From Bacillus sp. 522_BSPC (GTDB lineage Bacteria; Bacillota; Bacilli; Bacillales; Cytobacillaceae), in contig NZ_JVDT01000029.1 of the NCBI RefSeq assembly GCF_001076885.1, positions 1 through 60,922 of the forward strand: a stretch of 60,922 bases of DNA, given 5' to 3'. The position numbers were made by a program, and so were the translations under genes. Position 1 is the stretch's first letter. Each line of letters opens with the position of its first letter. Under the pieces are notes generated by a model. It saw nothing but the letters and a program-made list of their open reading frames with translations. It made no database searches and was not told the DNA's origin. Positions 1 to 7,680 of this stretch are shown here, piece after piece.

Positions 1-150
1 AGGAGTCGAGCGTCCTCCGCTCCATTTCACTTCGTTTTTAAACTATTTTCAAAACTGAAAAACACGAACTTTTATGTATATTATCTATACGAAAGTTCGT
101 GTTTATTATTAGTTGAAATGCTTTTGTCCCAGCCTCTTTTCACTATTTTA
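1..150 (-). repeat. Partial interspersed Bacillaceae-type intergenic repeat, cut by the window edge
   Basis: Read on the minus strand, the segment begins GAGGCTGGGACAAAA (about 146-132), carries a 13-bp inverted repeat (60-104) and ends in a GC-richer stretch GGAGCGGAGGACGCTCGACT. This arrangement (GAGGCTGGGAC, a hairpin built on a CGAAC stem, then a GC-rich tail) matches, from memory, a common non-coding interspersed element of Bacillaceae genomes. It lies downstream of the ABC permease gene and its hairpin may also end that operon. No coding capacity is seen. Only the left edge of the element is visible. Confidence 0.5.
60..104. repeat. 13-bp inverted repeat inside the partial repeat element
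   Basis: AAACACGAACTTT at 60-72 is the exact reverse complement of 92-104, with a 19-nt loop. On the minus strand the stem is followed by a T-rich stretch, so it can act as a weak terminator for the operon ending at 162. The arms also resemble paired PurR boxes (AAACACGAAC with the inverted copy at suitable spacing), but the repeat-element context makes regulation less likely. Confidence 0.5.
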
Positions 151-161
151 CTTTTGTCGCA

Positions 162-914
162 TCAACTATTCGTATTTCTCCATTTTAAAAAAGTGCTTTC
201 CATTAAATCAATAAGTACAAAAAGAAGAAAACCTACTAAGCTTAAGACGATAATTCCGCTATACATATCAAGGTAATTTATGTTCATCCAAGCGTCCATT
301 ATATAATAGCCCATTCCATATTCCGTTCCGTATATTTCTGTGAAAAATAGAATGGAGGTAGCTGTTCCTAATGCAATACGAATAGAGCTAAGTATAGAAG
401 AAAGCGCAGCAGGTAATGTGATTTCTTTAAATTCTCGCCATCTACTAGTGCCAAGACATCGAAGGATATAGTAGGTTTCTTTGGGAATATCTTTAACACT
501 ATCTCGAACAGCTATAATAATTTGGAAAACGATAATTAAAACAATCATAATAATTTTTGATGACTCTTTTAAGCCGAATATTAGCATGACAGCTGGCAGT
601 AAGGAAATCTTCGGAATGGGATAAGTAAAATAAATAATGGGATTTAATATCTTATTCCATTGTTTAGATTGCCCCATCAATACACCAACTAGTAAACCGA
701 TACATACAGAAATTGCTATTCCAACAAAAATTCGAACAAGACTATAGCCTAAATGAATGTAAATATCTTGTGATACTAAAGAGTAAAGATTAGAAAGAAC
801 CTCTTTAGGTGCTGGCAATATTGGTTTGTTGATGATGAGAGAAGCGGCATACCAAAGAAGAATAATGGAAATAAAGCCAAATAAGAAATCCTTCCATTTA
901 TCAATGATTTTCAT
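162..914 (-). CDS. ABC transporter permease, SsuC/TauC/ThiX-like
   Basis: Inner-membrane subunit of the importer encoded by this operon; it forms the translocation channel with the ATPase just upstream. About six hydrophobic segments are visible, with the cytoplasmic EAA-type loop (LG.S....F.EITLPAAL) near residues 155-170 that docks on the ATPase. The length of 250 aa is normal for the family. An ATG at 923 exists, but its GGA touches the start codon; the ATG at 914 has AAAGG 9-10 nt upstream and overlaps the ATPase stop in an ATGA junction, so 914 is preferred and translation is probably coupled. The family transports sulfonates, nitrate or thiamine precursors. The neighbouring UbiD/UbiX/prenyltransferase genes suggest an aromatic or quinone precursor here, which is inference. 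Confidence 0.88.
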   Translation of the reverse strand: MKIIDKWKDFLFGFISIILLWYAASLIINKPILPAPKEVLSNLYSLVSQDIYIHLGYSLVRIFVGIAISVCIGLLVGVLMGQSKQWNKILNPIIYFTYPIPKISLLPAVMLIFGLKESSKIIMIVLIIVFQIIIAVRDSVKDIPKETYYILRCLGTSRWREFKEITLPAALSSILSSIRIALGTATSILFFTEIYGTEYGMGYYIMDAWMNINYLDMYSGIIVLSLVGFLLFVLIDLMESTFLKWRNTNS

Positions 915-1660
915 TTTTTCCATTCCTTTGTCATGATATTTCGAATATCCGTTGCGATTTGTAAATACTCTATGGATGTTCGTTTGTTGTCAACCTTGTG
1001 AACAGGATTATCTAAAATGGTGATTATTCTTCCAGGAGAAGGAGACATAATCACAATTTTAGTCCCTAAATAAATGGCCTCTTCTATACTATGAGTAATA
1101 AGCAAGGTTGTAATATTTTGTTCCTTCCATATCTTCAAAAATAGCTCTTGAATACTTTCCCTCGTCAGCGCATCCAATGCAGAAAATGGTTCATCCATTA
1201 AAAGGATATCAGGTTGTAGAACAAAAGCTCGTGCAATCGCAACTCGCTGTTTTTGACCGCCGCTCAAGTTATTTGGATATCGCTCTTTTAGTGTCGAAAT
1301 TTCAAGTTTTTCCATTATTTCTTCGATGTTGTTTAAGGTTGTTCTGTCTATGTGACGACCTTTTACTTTTAAGGCTAGTAGGATATTGGCGAAAACTGTT
1401 TTCCAGGGTAGCAGTCCATAGTTTTGGGGAATTAGCCCGATTGTATGATGTTTTGCCGAGATATTCTCTTTATTTAGCAAAATCGCTCCTTTACTATAAG
1501 GAGTTAAACCAGAGATAGCCTTTAGCAATGTTGATTTCCCACAGCCTGAAGGACCGATAACAGCATAGATTTCACCTGTATTGATTTGTAAACTAATATT
1601 TTTTAAGACTGCGGATTTAGTTTTATCATAGAAGACATCTACATTTTTTATTTCTAACAT
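911..1660 (-). CDS. ABC transporter ATP-binding protein, SsuB/TauB-like
   Basis: Energises the importer formed with the permease downstream and the lipoprotein upstream. Walker A GPSGCGKST is at residues 36-44, the signature LSGGQKQR near 132-139, Walker B ILLMDEP near 152-158 and the switch histidine in LLITHSIEEA near 186. The 249-aa length is typical of nitrate/sulfonate/taurine-type ATPases. AAAGGAG lies 8 nt before the ATG. The stop codon overlaps the permease start (ATGA). A terminator-like hairpin separates it from the substrate-binding protein gene, which probably keeps its level below that of the binding protein. Substrate is unknown from this subunit alone. Confidence 0.9.
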   Translation of the reverse strand: MLEIKNVDVFYDKTKSAVLKNISLQINTGEIYAVIGPSGCGKSTLLKAISGLTPYSKGAILLNKENISAKHHTIGLIPQNYGLLPWKTVFANILLALKVKGRHIDRTTLNNIEEIMEKLEISTLKERYPNNLSGGQKQRVAIARAFVLQPDILLMDEPFSALDALTRESIQELFLKIWKEQNITTLLITHSIEEAIYLGTKIVIMSPSPGRIITILDNPVHKVDNKRTSIEYLQIATDIRNIMTKEWKK

Positions 1661-1802
1661 TATAAACTCCTTTAAATAAAACTTTTAGCAATGGAAGCTG
1701 AACAACCCATTGGCTTCTAGTTCCTTTTAGCCAATAGCAGATTTATCCATTTCGAATTTTAATTAGCAAGAGGTGAGAGTCTTACTGAAATTAACGAGTG
1801 GG

Positions 1803-1826
1803 ATAAAAAATAGGGGGAGCTCCCCC
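1803..1826 (-). terminator. Intra-operon terminator between binding-protein and ATPase genes
   Basis: GGGGGAGCTCCCCC (1813-1826) is a perfect palindrome that folds as a 5-bp G:C stem with an AGCU loop; on the minus strand it is followed by TATTTTTTATCC. A second small hairpin (AAGGAT-AAC-ATCCTT, about 1852-1866) overlaps the stop of the binding-protein gene. Partial termination here would give more binding protein than membrane subunits, a common ABC-operon arrangement. Confidence 0.7.
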
Positions 1827-1865
1827 ATAATATTTATATGAAATGCATAAGGAAGGATAACATCC

Positions 1866-2810
1866 TTATTTAATCGCTATATTTGATAGTACATCTGCTG
1901 GTTTTAATTCTTTTGTTAATAGTTCTTTGCTTTTTAACCAGTCGAAAGCTGCTTGTATATCTTCCTCTTTCGCAAGGCTGTTTTTTCTGAATTCTGGCAA
2001 CTGGATTTGCTCTTTTAGCTCCTCAGGATAACCAATTTTATCAATAACGATATCCATATATTCATCAATTGCATGTGTATTTAAATAATCAACCGCTTCA
2101 TCATAGGCTTCATAAAAGGCGATAATTTCAGGACATTTCTTCTCAATAGATTCTTGCGTAAATGCAGTAATAAATGGATCAATCTTTAGTGAATCTGTAG
2201 ATGTTAATTCCTTAAGTCCTGCATGTATTCCCATGGTGACAAAAGGTTCTGGAAGAACAGCAGCATCTGCTTGGTTATTAGTAAGTAGCTCAAGTCTAGT
2301 TGGAATGGAAGGAACCTCTTCTTTTGTTACATCCTCAGCTGTTAATCCCACTGATTCTAATGCTTTATCCAATGTATATTCAATCGAAGTATTTTTGGAA
2401 ACAATGACATTTTTCCCTTTTAAATCATGAATATCAGCAATGCTTGGATTGGCAAGAAATACAAAGCTTCCAGTTGTAGAGCCGGTGATTTTTACATCGA
2501 ATCCTGCTTCGTTATATAAACCAATGGCTATTAAATCGCTAATAATACCGTCTAAATTTCCACCTTGGAATGCGGCATCTCTATCTTTAGCGCTTTTAAA
2601 TGTCTGCAATTCTACCTCTACATTATGTTTTTGAAAGTAGCCCTGTTCTTCGGCAATTATCATGGGGATGGCATCAATCGAACCAATTAAGCCAAAGGTG
2701 ATTTTATTGGAACTACTTTTGGTAGATTCAGTAGTATCCGAACAGGCGGTTACGGTCAAAAGAATCATTAACATAAAGGGGATGAGTAAGTATTTTCTTG
2801 CAAATTTCAT
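1866..2810 (-). CDS. ABC importer substrate-binding lipoprotein, NMT1/THI5/SsuA-like fold
   Basis: Membrane-tethered receptor delivering ligand to the permease/ATPase pair downstream. The signal peptide MKFARKYLLIPFMLMILLTV is followed by a lipobox ending in TAC, with the acylated Cys at residue 23. The mature part opens with IGSIDAIPMIIAEEQGYF, the pattern of NMT1-type binding proteins, and continues with AAVLPEP typical of this fold. It is 314 aa. The ATG at 2810 is chosen because GGAG lies 8 nt upstream inside the end of the UbiX gene and the signal peptide begins there; an upstream in-frame start would add 25 residues overlapping UbiX. It sits 4 nt after the UbiX gene, so co-expression with the decarboxylase is strongly implied. 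The ligand may be a quinone precursor or another aromatic acid (inference). Confidence 0.88.
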   Translation of the reverse strand: MKFARKYLLIPFMLMILLTVTACSDTTESTKSSSNKITFGLIGSIDAIPMIIAEEQGYFQKHNVEVELQTFKSAKDRDAAFQGGNLDGIISDLIAIGLYNEAGFDVKITGSTTGSFVFLANPSIADIHDLKGKNVIVSKNTSIEYTLDKALESVGLTAEDVTKEEVPSIPTRLELLTNNQADAAVLPEPFVTMGIHAGLKELTSTDSLKIDPFITAFTQESIEKKCPEIIAFYEAYDEAVDYLNTHAIDEYMDIVIDKIGYPEELKEQIQLPEFRKNSLAKEEDIQAAFDWLKSKELLTKELKPADVLSNIAIK

Positions 2811-2814
2811 TTTA

Positions 2815-3387
2815 TTAGCTCCATTTCTTGAATAAATTATTTTCAATTTGTAAGGAATCAAGTATTTTACCAACCATAAAATCAATTATGTCGTTCAGTG
2901 TAGTTGGCTTACTATAAAAGCCAGGCGAAGCTGGAAATATCGTGGCACCTGCTTTTGTTAATGTCAGCATATTTTCTAGATTAATGAGATTCACTGGTGT
3001 TTCCCTCGCTAAAAGAATAAGTGGACGTCTTTCCTTTAAACAAACATCTGCTGCACGGTCAAGGAGATTGTCGGAGATGCCATGCGCAATCTCAGCAAGA
3101 GTCCCCATTGAGCATGGTGCGATAATCATTCCATCTGTATGATAAGATCCACTTGCAACGCTTGCGAAAAAATTTGTTGCATCTTCAAGAACAGTCTTGT
3201 AGCCTTCTTGCTGTAAATTTTTTAAAAAGGTCTCTAAATAAATATCTGTTTCAAAAGTAATTACTTGTTTCGCCGTATCTGTGGCGATAACGTGAACCAA
3301 ATAGTCTCGTTTTGCAAGCTCTTCGATTAGTCGTAAACCGTATATACTGCCGCTAGCTCCAGTAAGACCAACTATAAATGTCTTCAT
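2815..3387 (-). CDS. ubiX: UbiX-family flavin prenyltransferase (MqnM/Pad1-like)
   Basis: Makes prenylated FMN from FMN and dimethylallyl phosphate, the cofactor required by UbiD-type decarboxylases such as the one two genes upstream. The N-terminal nucleotide-binding motif GLTGASGSIYGLRLI is at residues 7-21. The conserved CSMGTLAEIAHGISDNLLDRA block and the LLARETPVN segment follow, which are hallmarks of UbiX. The 190-aa length matches the family. GAAGGA precedes the ATG by 7 nt. The operon order UbiD, prenyltransferase, UbiX, binding protein, with short gaps, links it to decarboxylation of the prenylated or imported aromatic substrate. The futalosine-pathway name for this activity is MqnM; the phenolic-acid role (BsdB type) is the alternative. 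Confidence 0.9.
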   Translation of the reverse strand: MKTFIVGLTGASGSIYGLRLIEELAKRDYLVHVIATDTAKQVITFETDIYLETFLKNLQQEGYKTVLEDATNFFASVASGSYHTDGMIIAPCSMGTLAEIAHGISDNLLDRAADVCLKERRPLILLARETPVNLINLENMLTLTKAGATIFPASPGFYSKPTTLNDIIDFMVGKILDSLQIENNLFKKWS

Positions 3388-3418
3388 TTTAGTCCTTCTT
3401 TCAAGATAGAATTATTTT

Positions 3419-3440
3419 ATTTGTGATGAAAATCACAAAT
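3419..3440. promoter_or_regulatory. Inverted repeat matching the CRP/FNR consensus within the operon
   Basis: ATTTGTGAT-GAAA-ATCACAAAT is a perfect 9-bp inverted repeat overlapping the stop of the prenyltransferase gene. Its core, TGTGA-N6-TCACA (3422-3437), equals the CRP/FNR half-site consensus on both arms. It may be a binding site for a CRP/FNR protein, such as the one encoded at 53422-54132, or only an RNA hairpin between genes. There are only 45 nt here and no clear promoter was seen. Confidence 0.4.
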
Positions 3441-4449
3441 AAATGTCGACGATAGGAAAAAGAATAAATACTACACTAACTATTTCGTTAATACTATAGG
3501 AAGCGATTTTTGCATGAGTCAAATTCGTCGGTTTAACAATAAGATGTTCAATGATTAAGAGAACGGTGATAATTAATATGCCAATGAAGTAAATCCATCC
3601 AAACGTTACGGTAAGGAAGCCAACGAAATATAAAAACAAAATCGCAACAAAATGTAGGAAAGCTGAAATATATAAACCATTCTCTAGACCAAATTTTGCT
3701 GGAATCGAATGAATACCATTGGCACGATCAAATTCCACATCCTGTGAACCATAAATAATATCAAAGCCTGCTACCCAGCATGCGTTAATGACAGATAAGA
3801 ATATGGGGATGAAAATAGTGTTTTCCATGCTAAGTCCTGAAATAAATAAATGTATCGTATGCTGAAATAGCTGTCCTACTTGAGCAAAGTTTCCAAATAA
3901 AACAGATTTTAATAAATCAACTAAAGCTACAAACGCTGGCGTAAAGTCACCTAAATCGCCGGTAACCGCAATCCAAGCTCCCATTGGTGCAATGGCACAG
4001 GTCACTCCAAGAAAGAGATGGCATAGAAAAGTAAATCGTTTCGTGTAAGAATAGGCCACCAGAAAGATAAGTGCTCCTGGAGAAAGTAATGCACATAATG
4101 GATTAATAAAGAAAGCGGAAAGGACCATTATGACAAAACAGAAACAGGAGAATAGGATAACTTCTTTTTTTGACAATACTCCCTGAGGAAGCTGCCTAGA
4201 TGATGTTCGTGGATTTTTTGCATCTATTTCTGCATCTATTACTCTATTAATTGCATTTGCTCCCGTCCTTGCACTTAATAGTGACAGAAAGATTAAGCTA
4301 ATCTTCCAAGGAGGCAAAAAGCTATTTTCTGTAAGTTTGCTAGCTAGTATCATGGATACTAGACCAAAGGAAAGAGAGAAAATCGTATGCTGGAACATAA
4401 CTAAGGTGCCGTATTGCTTTACTTTATGGAGGGCTTTAGTCAAGACCAT
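3433..4449 (-). CDS. mqnP: UbiA-family polyprenyltransferase, MqnP-like
   Basis: Integral membrane enzyme that attaches a polyprenyl chain to an aromatic acid. Both Asp-rich motifs of the UbiA superfamily are present: NRVIDAEIDAKNPRT in the first half and YGSQDVEFDRANG in the second, with about eight or nine hydrophobic helices. The length is 338 aa. The start ATG at 4449 has AAGGAG 11 nt upstream and overlaps the end of the UbiD gene by 14 nt, so translation is coupled. Proteins of this size next to UbiD/UbiX in Bacillaceae resemble MqnP, which prenylates 1,4-dihydroxy-6-naphthoate in the futalosine menaquinone route. A 4-hydroxybenzoate prenyltransferase label is the common alternative. No other futalosine genes (mqnA-E) are in the window. 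Confidence 0.8.
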   Translation of the reverse strand: MVLTKALHKVKQYGTLVMFQHTIFSLSFGLVSMILASKLTENSFLPPWKISLIFLSLLSARTGANAINRVIDAEIDAKNPRTSSRQLPQGVLSKKEVILFSCFCFVIMVLSAFFINPLCALLSPGALIFLVAYSYTKRFTFLCHLFLGVTCAIAPMGAWIAVTGDLGDFTPAFVALVDLLKSVLFGNFAQVGQLFQHTIHLFISGLSMENTIFIPIFLSVINACWVAGFDIIYGSQDVEFDRANGIHSIPAKFGLENGLYISAFLHFVAILFLYFVGFLTVTFGWIYFIGILIITVLLIIEHLIVKPTNLTHAKIASYSINEIVSVVFILFPIVDIYL

Positions 4450-5881
4450 ATTCTTTCCATCTCCTTGATACAAACTCTTTCATCTCAGTAGTCATTTCAA
4501 TGTCATCTGGCCACTCTCTTGTATGCCCTTCACTAGACCATTTTTTGGTTGCATCGACACCTAGTCGATAGCCTAAATGCGACATATTGGAAGCATGATC
4601 TAATGCATCAAGTGGCCCTTCGCTAATGACTAAATCGCGTTTTGCATCAATATTATTGAAGACCTTCCAAGCAACTGTAGAAAGATCATGTGGATTAATG
4701 TCTTCGTCTACTACAATAATCATTTTGGTATACATCATTTGACCAATACCCCATAAGGAGTTCATTATTTTTTTAGCATGACCAGGAAACCGTTTCTTTA
4801 TCGAAACAATCACACAGTTATGGAACACTCCTTCTAGAGGAAAGTTATAGTCCACTATTTCAGGGTATTGCATCTTAATAAGAGGAAGGAAAATTCTTTC
4901 TGTTGCTTTTCCTAAATAACAATCTTCCATCGGTGGCTTCCCTACAATAGTTGTTGGGTAGATAGCATCTTTTTTATGTGTGATACATTTCACATGGAAA
5001 GTCGGATAGAAGTCTGCTAATGAATAATATCCAGTATGATCTCCAAAAGGCCCCTCAAGACGAAGTTCTTCGTTTACATCTACATAGCCTTCTAAAATAA
5101 TTTCTGCATTTGTTGGAACATAGATATCATTTGTTTTACTTTTTACGAGCGTTACAGGGCGTTTACGCAAAAAGCCTGCAAACATCATTTCATCAATCAT
5201 TTTAGGAAGGGGAGCAGTGGCCGCATAAGTTATTGCTGGATCACAGCCTAAAGCAACAGAAACAGGCATTTTTCCGCCAAGCTTTTTATACTTCTCATAG
5301 ATTTCTCTTCCATCTTTATGTAAGTGCCAATGCATGCCCGTTGTATTTTTATCATAGACCTGCATGCGGTACATCCCCATATTTTGTTGGCCTGTTTCAG
5401 GATCTTTTGTCATTATAAGTGGAAGTGTAATAAATTTCCCCCCGTCCTTTGGCCAACATTTTAATATTGGTAATGTATTTAAATCAGGATCCATTTCTAC
5501 AACATCCTGACAAGAACCTTTAGGGATTTTCAAAGGAAAAACATTGACTAGTCTACTAAGCTTTGGAAGTGCCTTGAATTTATTCATAAGCCCTAAATAA
5601 GTGGTCATATCGATAAAATCCCCAATTTGATTTCCGATGATGTCCAAGTCATCAACTTCCAAAGCCATATTCATTCTTTTATAGGAACCCATCGCATTTA
5701 TTAAGAGCGGAAATTTAGATCCTTTCACGTTATCGAATAATAGAGCAGGACCATTTTGCTTGGAGATTCGATCGGTTATCTCGGTTATTTCTAGTTCTGC
5801 ATCCACCTCGACTTTTATCCGTTTTAGTTCTTGTTCCTGATCTAAAGCGGCGACGAAATCATGTAAATCTTTGTATGCCAT
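4436..5881 (-). CDS. UbiD-family decarboxylase (MqnL/menaquinone-type)
   Basis: prFMN-dependent decarboxylase for an aromatic acid, working with the UbiX protein downstream. Family landmarks visible include the N-terminal segment with NAMGSYKRMNMALEV, the central EGPFGDHTGYYSLADFYP motif and HDLSTVAWKVFNNIDAKRD in the C-terminal half. The 481-aa length is typical. ATG at 5881 has AGGAG 8 nt upstream; an earlier in-frame start adds 15 unsupported residues. It is the first gene of the six-gene minus-strand operon. With the prenyltransferase it fits decarboxylation of prenylated dihydroxynaphthoate in menaquinone synthesis; a stand-alone aromatic-acid decarboxylase is possible but does not explain the prenyltransferase. 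Confidence 0.85.
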   Translation of the reverse strand: MAYKDLHDFVAALDQEQELKRIKVEVDAELEITEITDRISKQNGPALLFDNVKGSKFPLLINAMGSYKRMNMALEVDDLDIIGNQIGDFIDMTTYLGLMNKFKALPKLSRLVNVFPLKIPKGSCQDVVEMDPDLNTLPILKCWPKDGGKFITLPLIMTKDPETGQQNMGMYRMQVYDKNTTGMHWHLHKDGREIYEKYKKLGGKMPVSVALGCDPAITYAATAPLPKMIDEMMFAGFLRKRPVTLVKSKTNDIYVPTNAEIILEGYVDVNEELRLEGPFGDHTGYYSLADFYPTFHVKCITHKKDAIYPTTIVGKPPMEDCYLGKATERIFLPLIKMQYPEIVDYNFPLEGVFHNCVIVSIKKRFPGHAKKIMNSLWGIGQMMYTKMIIVVDEDINPHDLSTVAWKVFNNIDAKRDLVISEGPLDALDHASNMSHLGYRLGVDATKKWSSEGHTREWPDDIEMTTEMKEFVSRRWKEYGLD

Positions 5882-5975
5882 AATACAATCTCCTTCTAAA
5901 AGAATAGTATGTGATAAAAGTAACATAGTTTATCAGCAATTTAAAGACAGTCCATTCAAGTAAGTGTGACAAATT

Positions 5976-6023
5976 AAGGACAGTACCTAAAACTCTCGTA
6001 AAGGAAGAGGAGGTACTGTCCTT
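5976..6023. repeat. 13-bp inverted repeat with GGACAGT arms
   Basis: AAGGACAGTACCT at 5976-5988 is the exact reverse complement of 6011-6023, leaving a 22-nt loop. It lies between the divergent UbiD operon and a small membrane-protein gene. No T-tract follows on the plus strand. The GGACAGT arm recurs in the hairpin at 26943-26983, so this may be a member of a small dispersed hairpin family rather than a gene-specific site. Confidence 0.55.
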
Positions 6024-6099
6024 TCTAGGATAAGGAATGTTTTTAAAGCAGAAATCATAGTTTAGTATATATAACAAATTTAAGAAGGAGAGGACTATA

Positions 6100-6393
6100 T
6101 TGAAATTTGTTAAATTAGCAGATCATTTTTGGAATGGCATGACTTTGACTTTTGTAAATCATAAAAGCATTATTTATCCATATTTGTCCTTTATGATAAT
6201 AGCTTTTCTCTTTGAGATATTTCTTACAGTGCTAATAGGTATATCTATTTATTTCTTTTATCAATTTGGATATTCCCCAGAATTTTCTTTTTACATTGGA
6301 TGTTGCCTTGTCTTCCTACTACTAGCTATGACAATCATTACAATTAAATCTATTTTTAGAAAGATAAATATGTATCAAAATGTTATTAAATGA
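6100..6393 (+). CDS. Small two-helix membrane protein of unknown function
   Basis: Starts at TTG with AAGGAG 9 nt upstream, a good Gram-positive ribosome-binding site that supports a real gene despite the rare start. The 97 residues hold a hydrophobic stretch around 24-55 and a second around 66-86, with a short basic C-terminus (IKSIFRKINMYQ). No known family is recognised. It stands alone between the divergent UbiD operon and a convergent MFS gene, whose 3' end it overlaps by 8 nt. No function is proposed. Confidence 0.55.
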   Translation: MKFVKLADHFWNGMTLTFVNHKSIIYPYLSFMIIAFLFEIFLTVLIGISIYFFYQFGYSPEFSFYIGCCLVFLLLAMTIITIKSIFRKINMYQNVIK

Positions 6394-7627
6394 GCTCTCT
6401 CTTCTTCCGTAAATAGTAGAATAAAATGACACAGCAAATGGAGCAAAGTAGGGATAGAAGTGCAATAAATCCATAGCCTGCCTGTTGTCCAATGACACCA
6501 TTACTCGTATGGAACAAACGATTTATCCCTTCTATAATGACTCCAATCAGCAGGTTTCCGAGTACACTTGCAATTCCCATTAATGTAACTGTAAAGGTTA
6601 TAGCTGTACCAGTTCCCTTTGGATACCTTTTTGCCAGCAATGCCATGACAGTCGGATAAATGGGAGCGATGCCAATTCCAGCGATTGCAAACAGAATGGC
6701 CCCTTTTTCTCCAATGATAATGGCAGCAAAACTGCAAATGCCAGAGAAAGCAGCAAAAATCATAATGGAAAGAGTATAGCCGATTCTATCTGTTAACGGG
6801 CCAAAGATTAGTCTTGAAAGCATAAAAAATAAGAAGAACATTGATAGCATGCCAGAAGCTGTTTCTATATTCCATGAATACGCTTTAATTAAAAAGTTAA
6901 CTAACCAGCCTCCTACAGCTAGTTCAGACACTACCCCAAAGGAAAGTATCATTACAATGAGCCAAGCAACTGGATCCCTAAGTAAAATTCGATAAGATAC
7001 ATTCTCTTCGCCATTTGTTTCTTCTTCTGGAAATTTTCCGAAAAAAGAAGGGATGATAGGCAGAAGGGCTAATAGCAATACAATAAAATACATCCCTCGC
7101 CAGCTTAATTCTCCTCCTGCGATAGTCCATTTCATCATCCAAGATGCAATAATTGGTGCTACCATCGAACTTAAACCATAGAAAAAGTGTGCAAGATTCA
7201 TCATAAATCCTGTATTTTTTGTGAAAATACGAGCAGCCATTATCCCTAGGCCAATTTCAAGCATTCCATTTCCAATATATAAAAGGAAATAGGAAGAAGA
7301 AAGGGCAAAATATTTTTCAGAGAAATATAGACATATGCCAGAGACAGCCATTGATGCAAAAGCAACAATACCTGTCCATTTAATGCCAATCCTATTTGCT
7401 AAAGCAGCTGTAAAGGTACAGGCAATTAAATAGCCGAGGGAGTTGATTGCAAGCAAAAATCCTATTTGCGACTCACTTAAAAGGAAGTCAGCTTGAATGA
7501 TTGGTATGGCAGGTCCTTTCACATTTTCTGATAATCCGAAAATAAGAAAACCGCCAAAAATGACAATAAGAAGAAGATAGTAATTAAGTTTTGACTTTTC
7601 TTTACTAGAAGCGTTTAAGTGATCCAT
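6386..7627 (-). CDS. MFS transporter
   Basis: Twelve-helix secondary transporter of the major facilitator superfamily with a central loop (FPEEETNGEENVSYRILLRD) dividing two six-helix halves. The loop RLIFGPLTDRIGY resembles the G-X-X-X-D-R-X-G-R signature seen between helices in MFS proteins, and RYPKGTGTA is in the second half. It is 413 aa from the ATG at 7627, chosen because GAAAGG is 6 nt upstream; the ATG at 7633 abuts the ribosome-binding site. It is monocistronic, flanked by convergent and co-oriented unrelated genes, so context gives no substrate. A sugar or drug transporter is possible; neither can be chosen from the sequence. Confidence 0.85.
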   Translation of the reverse strand: MDHLNASSKEKSKLNYYLLLIVIFGGFLIFGLSENVKGPAIPIIQADFLLSESQIGFLLAINSLGYLIACTFTAALANRIGIKWTGIVAFASMAVSGICLYFSEKYFALSSSYFLLYIGNGMLEIGLGIMAARIFTKNTGFMMNLAHFFYGLSSMVAPIIASWMMKWTIAGGELSWRGMYFIVLLLALLPIIPSFFGKFPEEETNGEENVSYRILLRDPVAWLIVMILSFGVVSELAVGGWLVNFLIKAYSWNIETASGMLSMFFLFFMLSRLIFGPLTDRIGYTLSIMIFAAFSGICSFAAIIIGEKGAILFAIAGIGIAPIYPTVMALLAKRYPKGTGTAITFTVTLMGIASVLGNLLIGVIIEGINRLFHTSNGVIGQQAGYGFIALLSLLCSICCVILFYYLRKKRELI

Positions 7628-7680
7628 AGGCATCCTTTCTTTTTCCTAAATGTGGTGTGATATAAAGATTATGAAAATAC

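Noticed and set aside
60-104. PurR operator controlling a gene left of the window
   Set aside because: The arms fit, but they belong to what looks like a dispersed repeat and no promoter or gene is visible to regulate.
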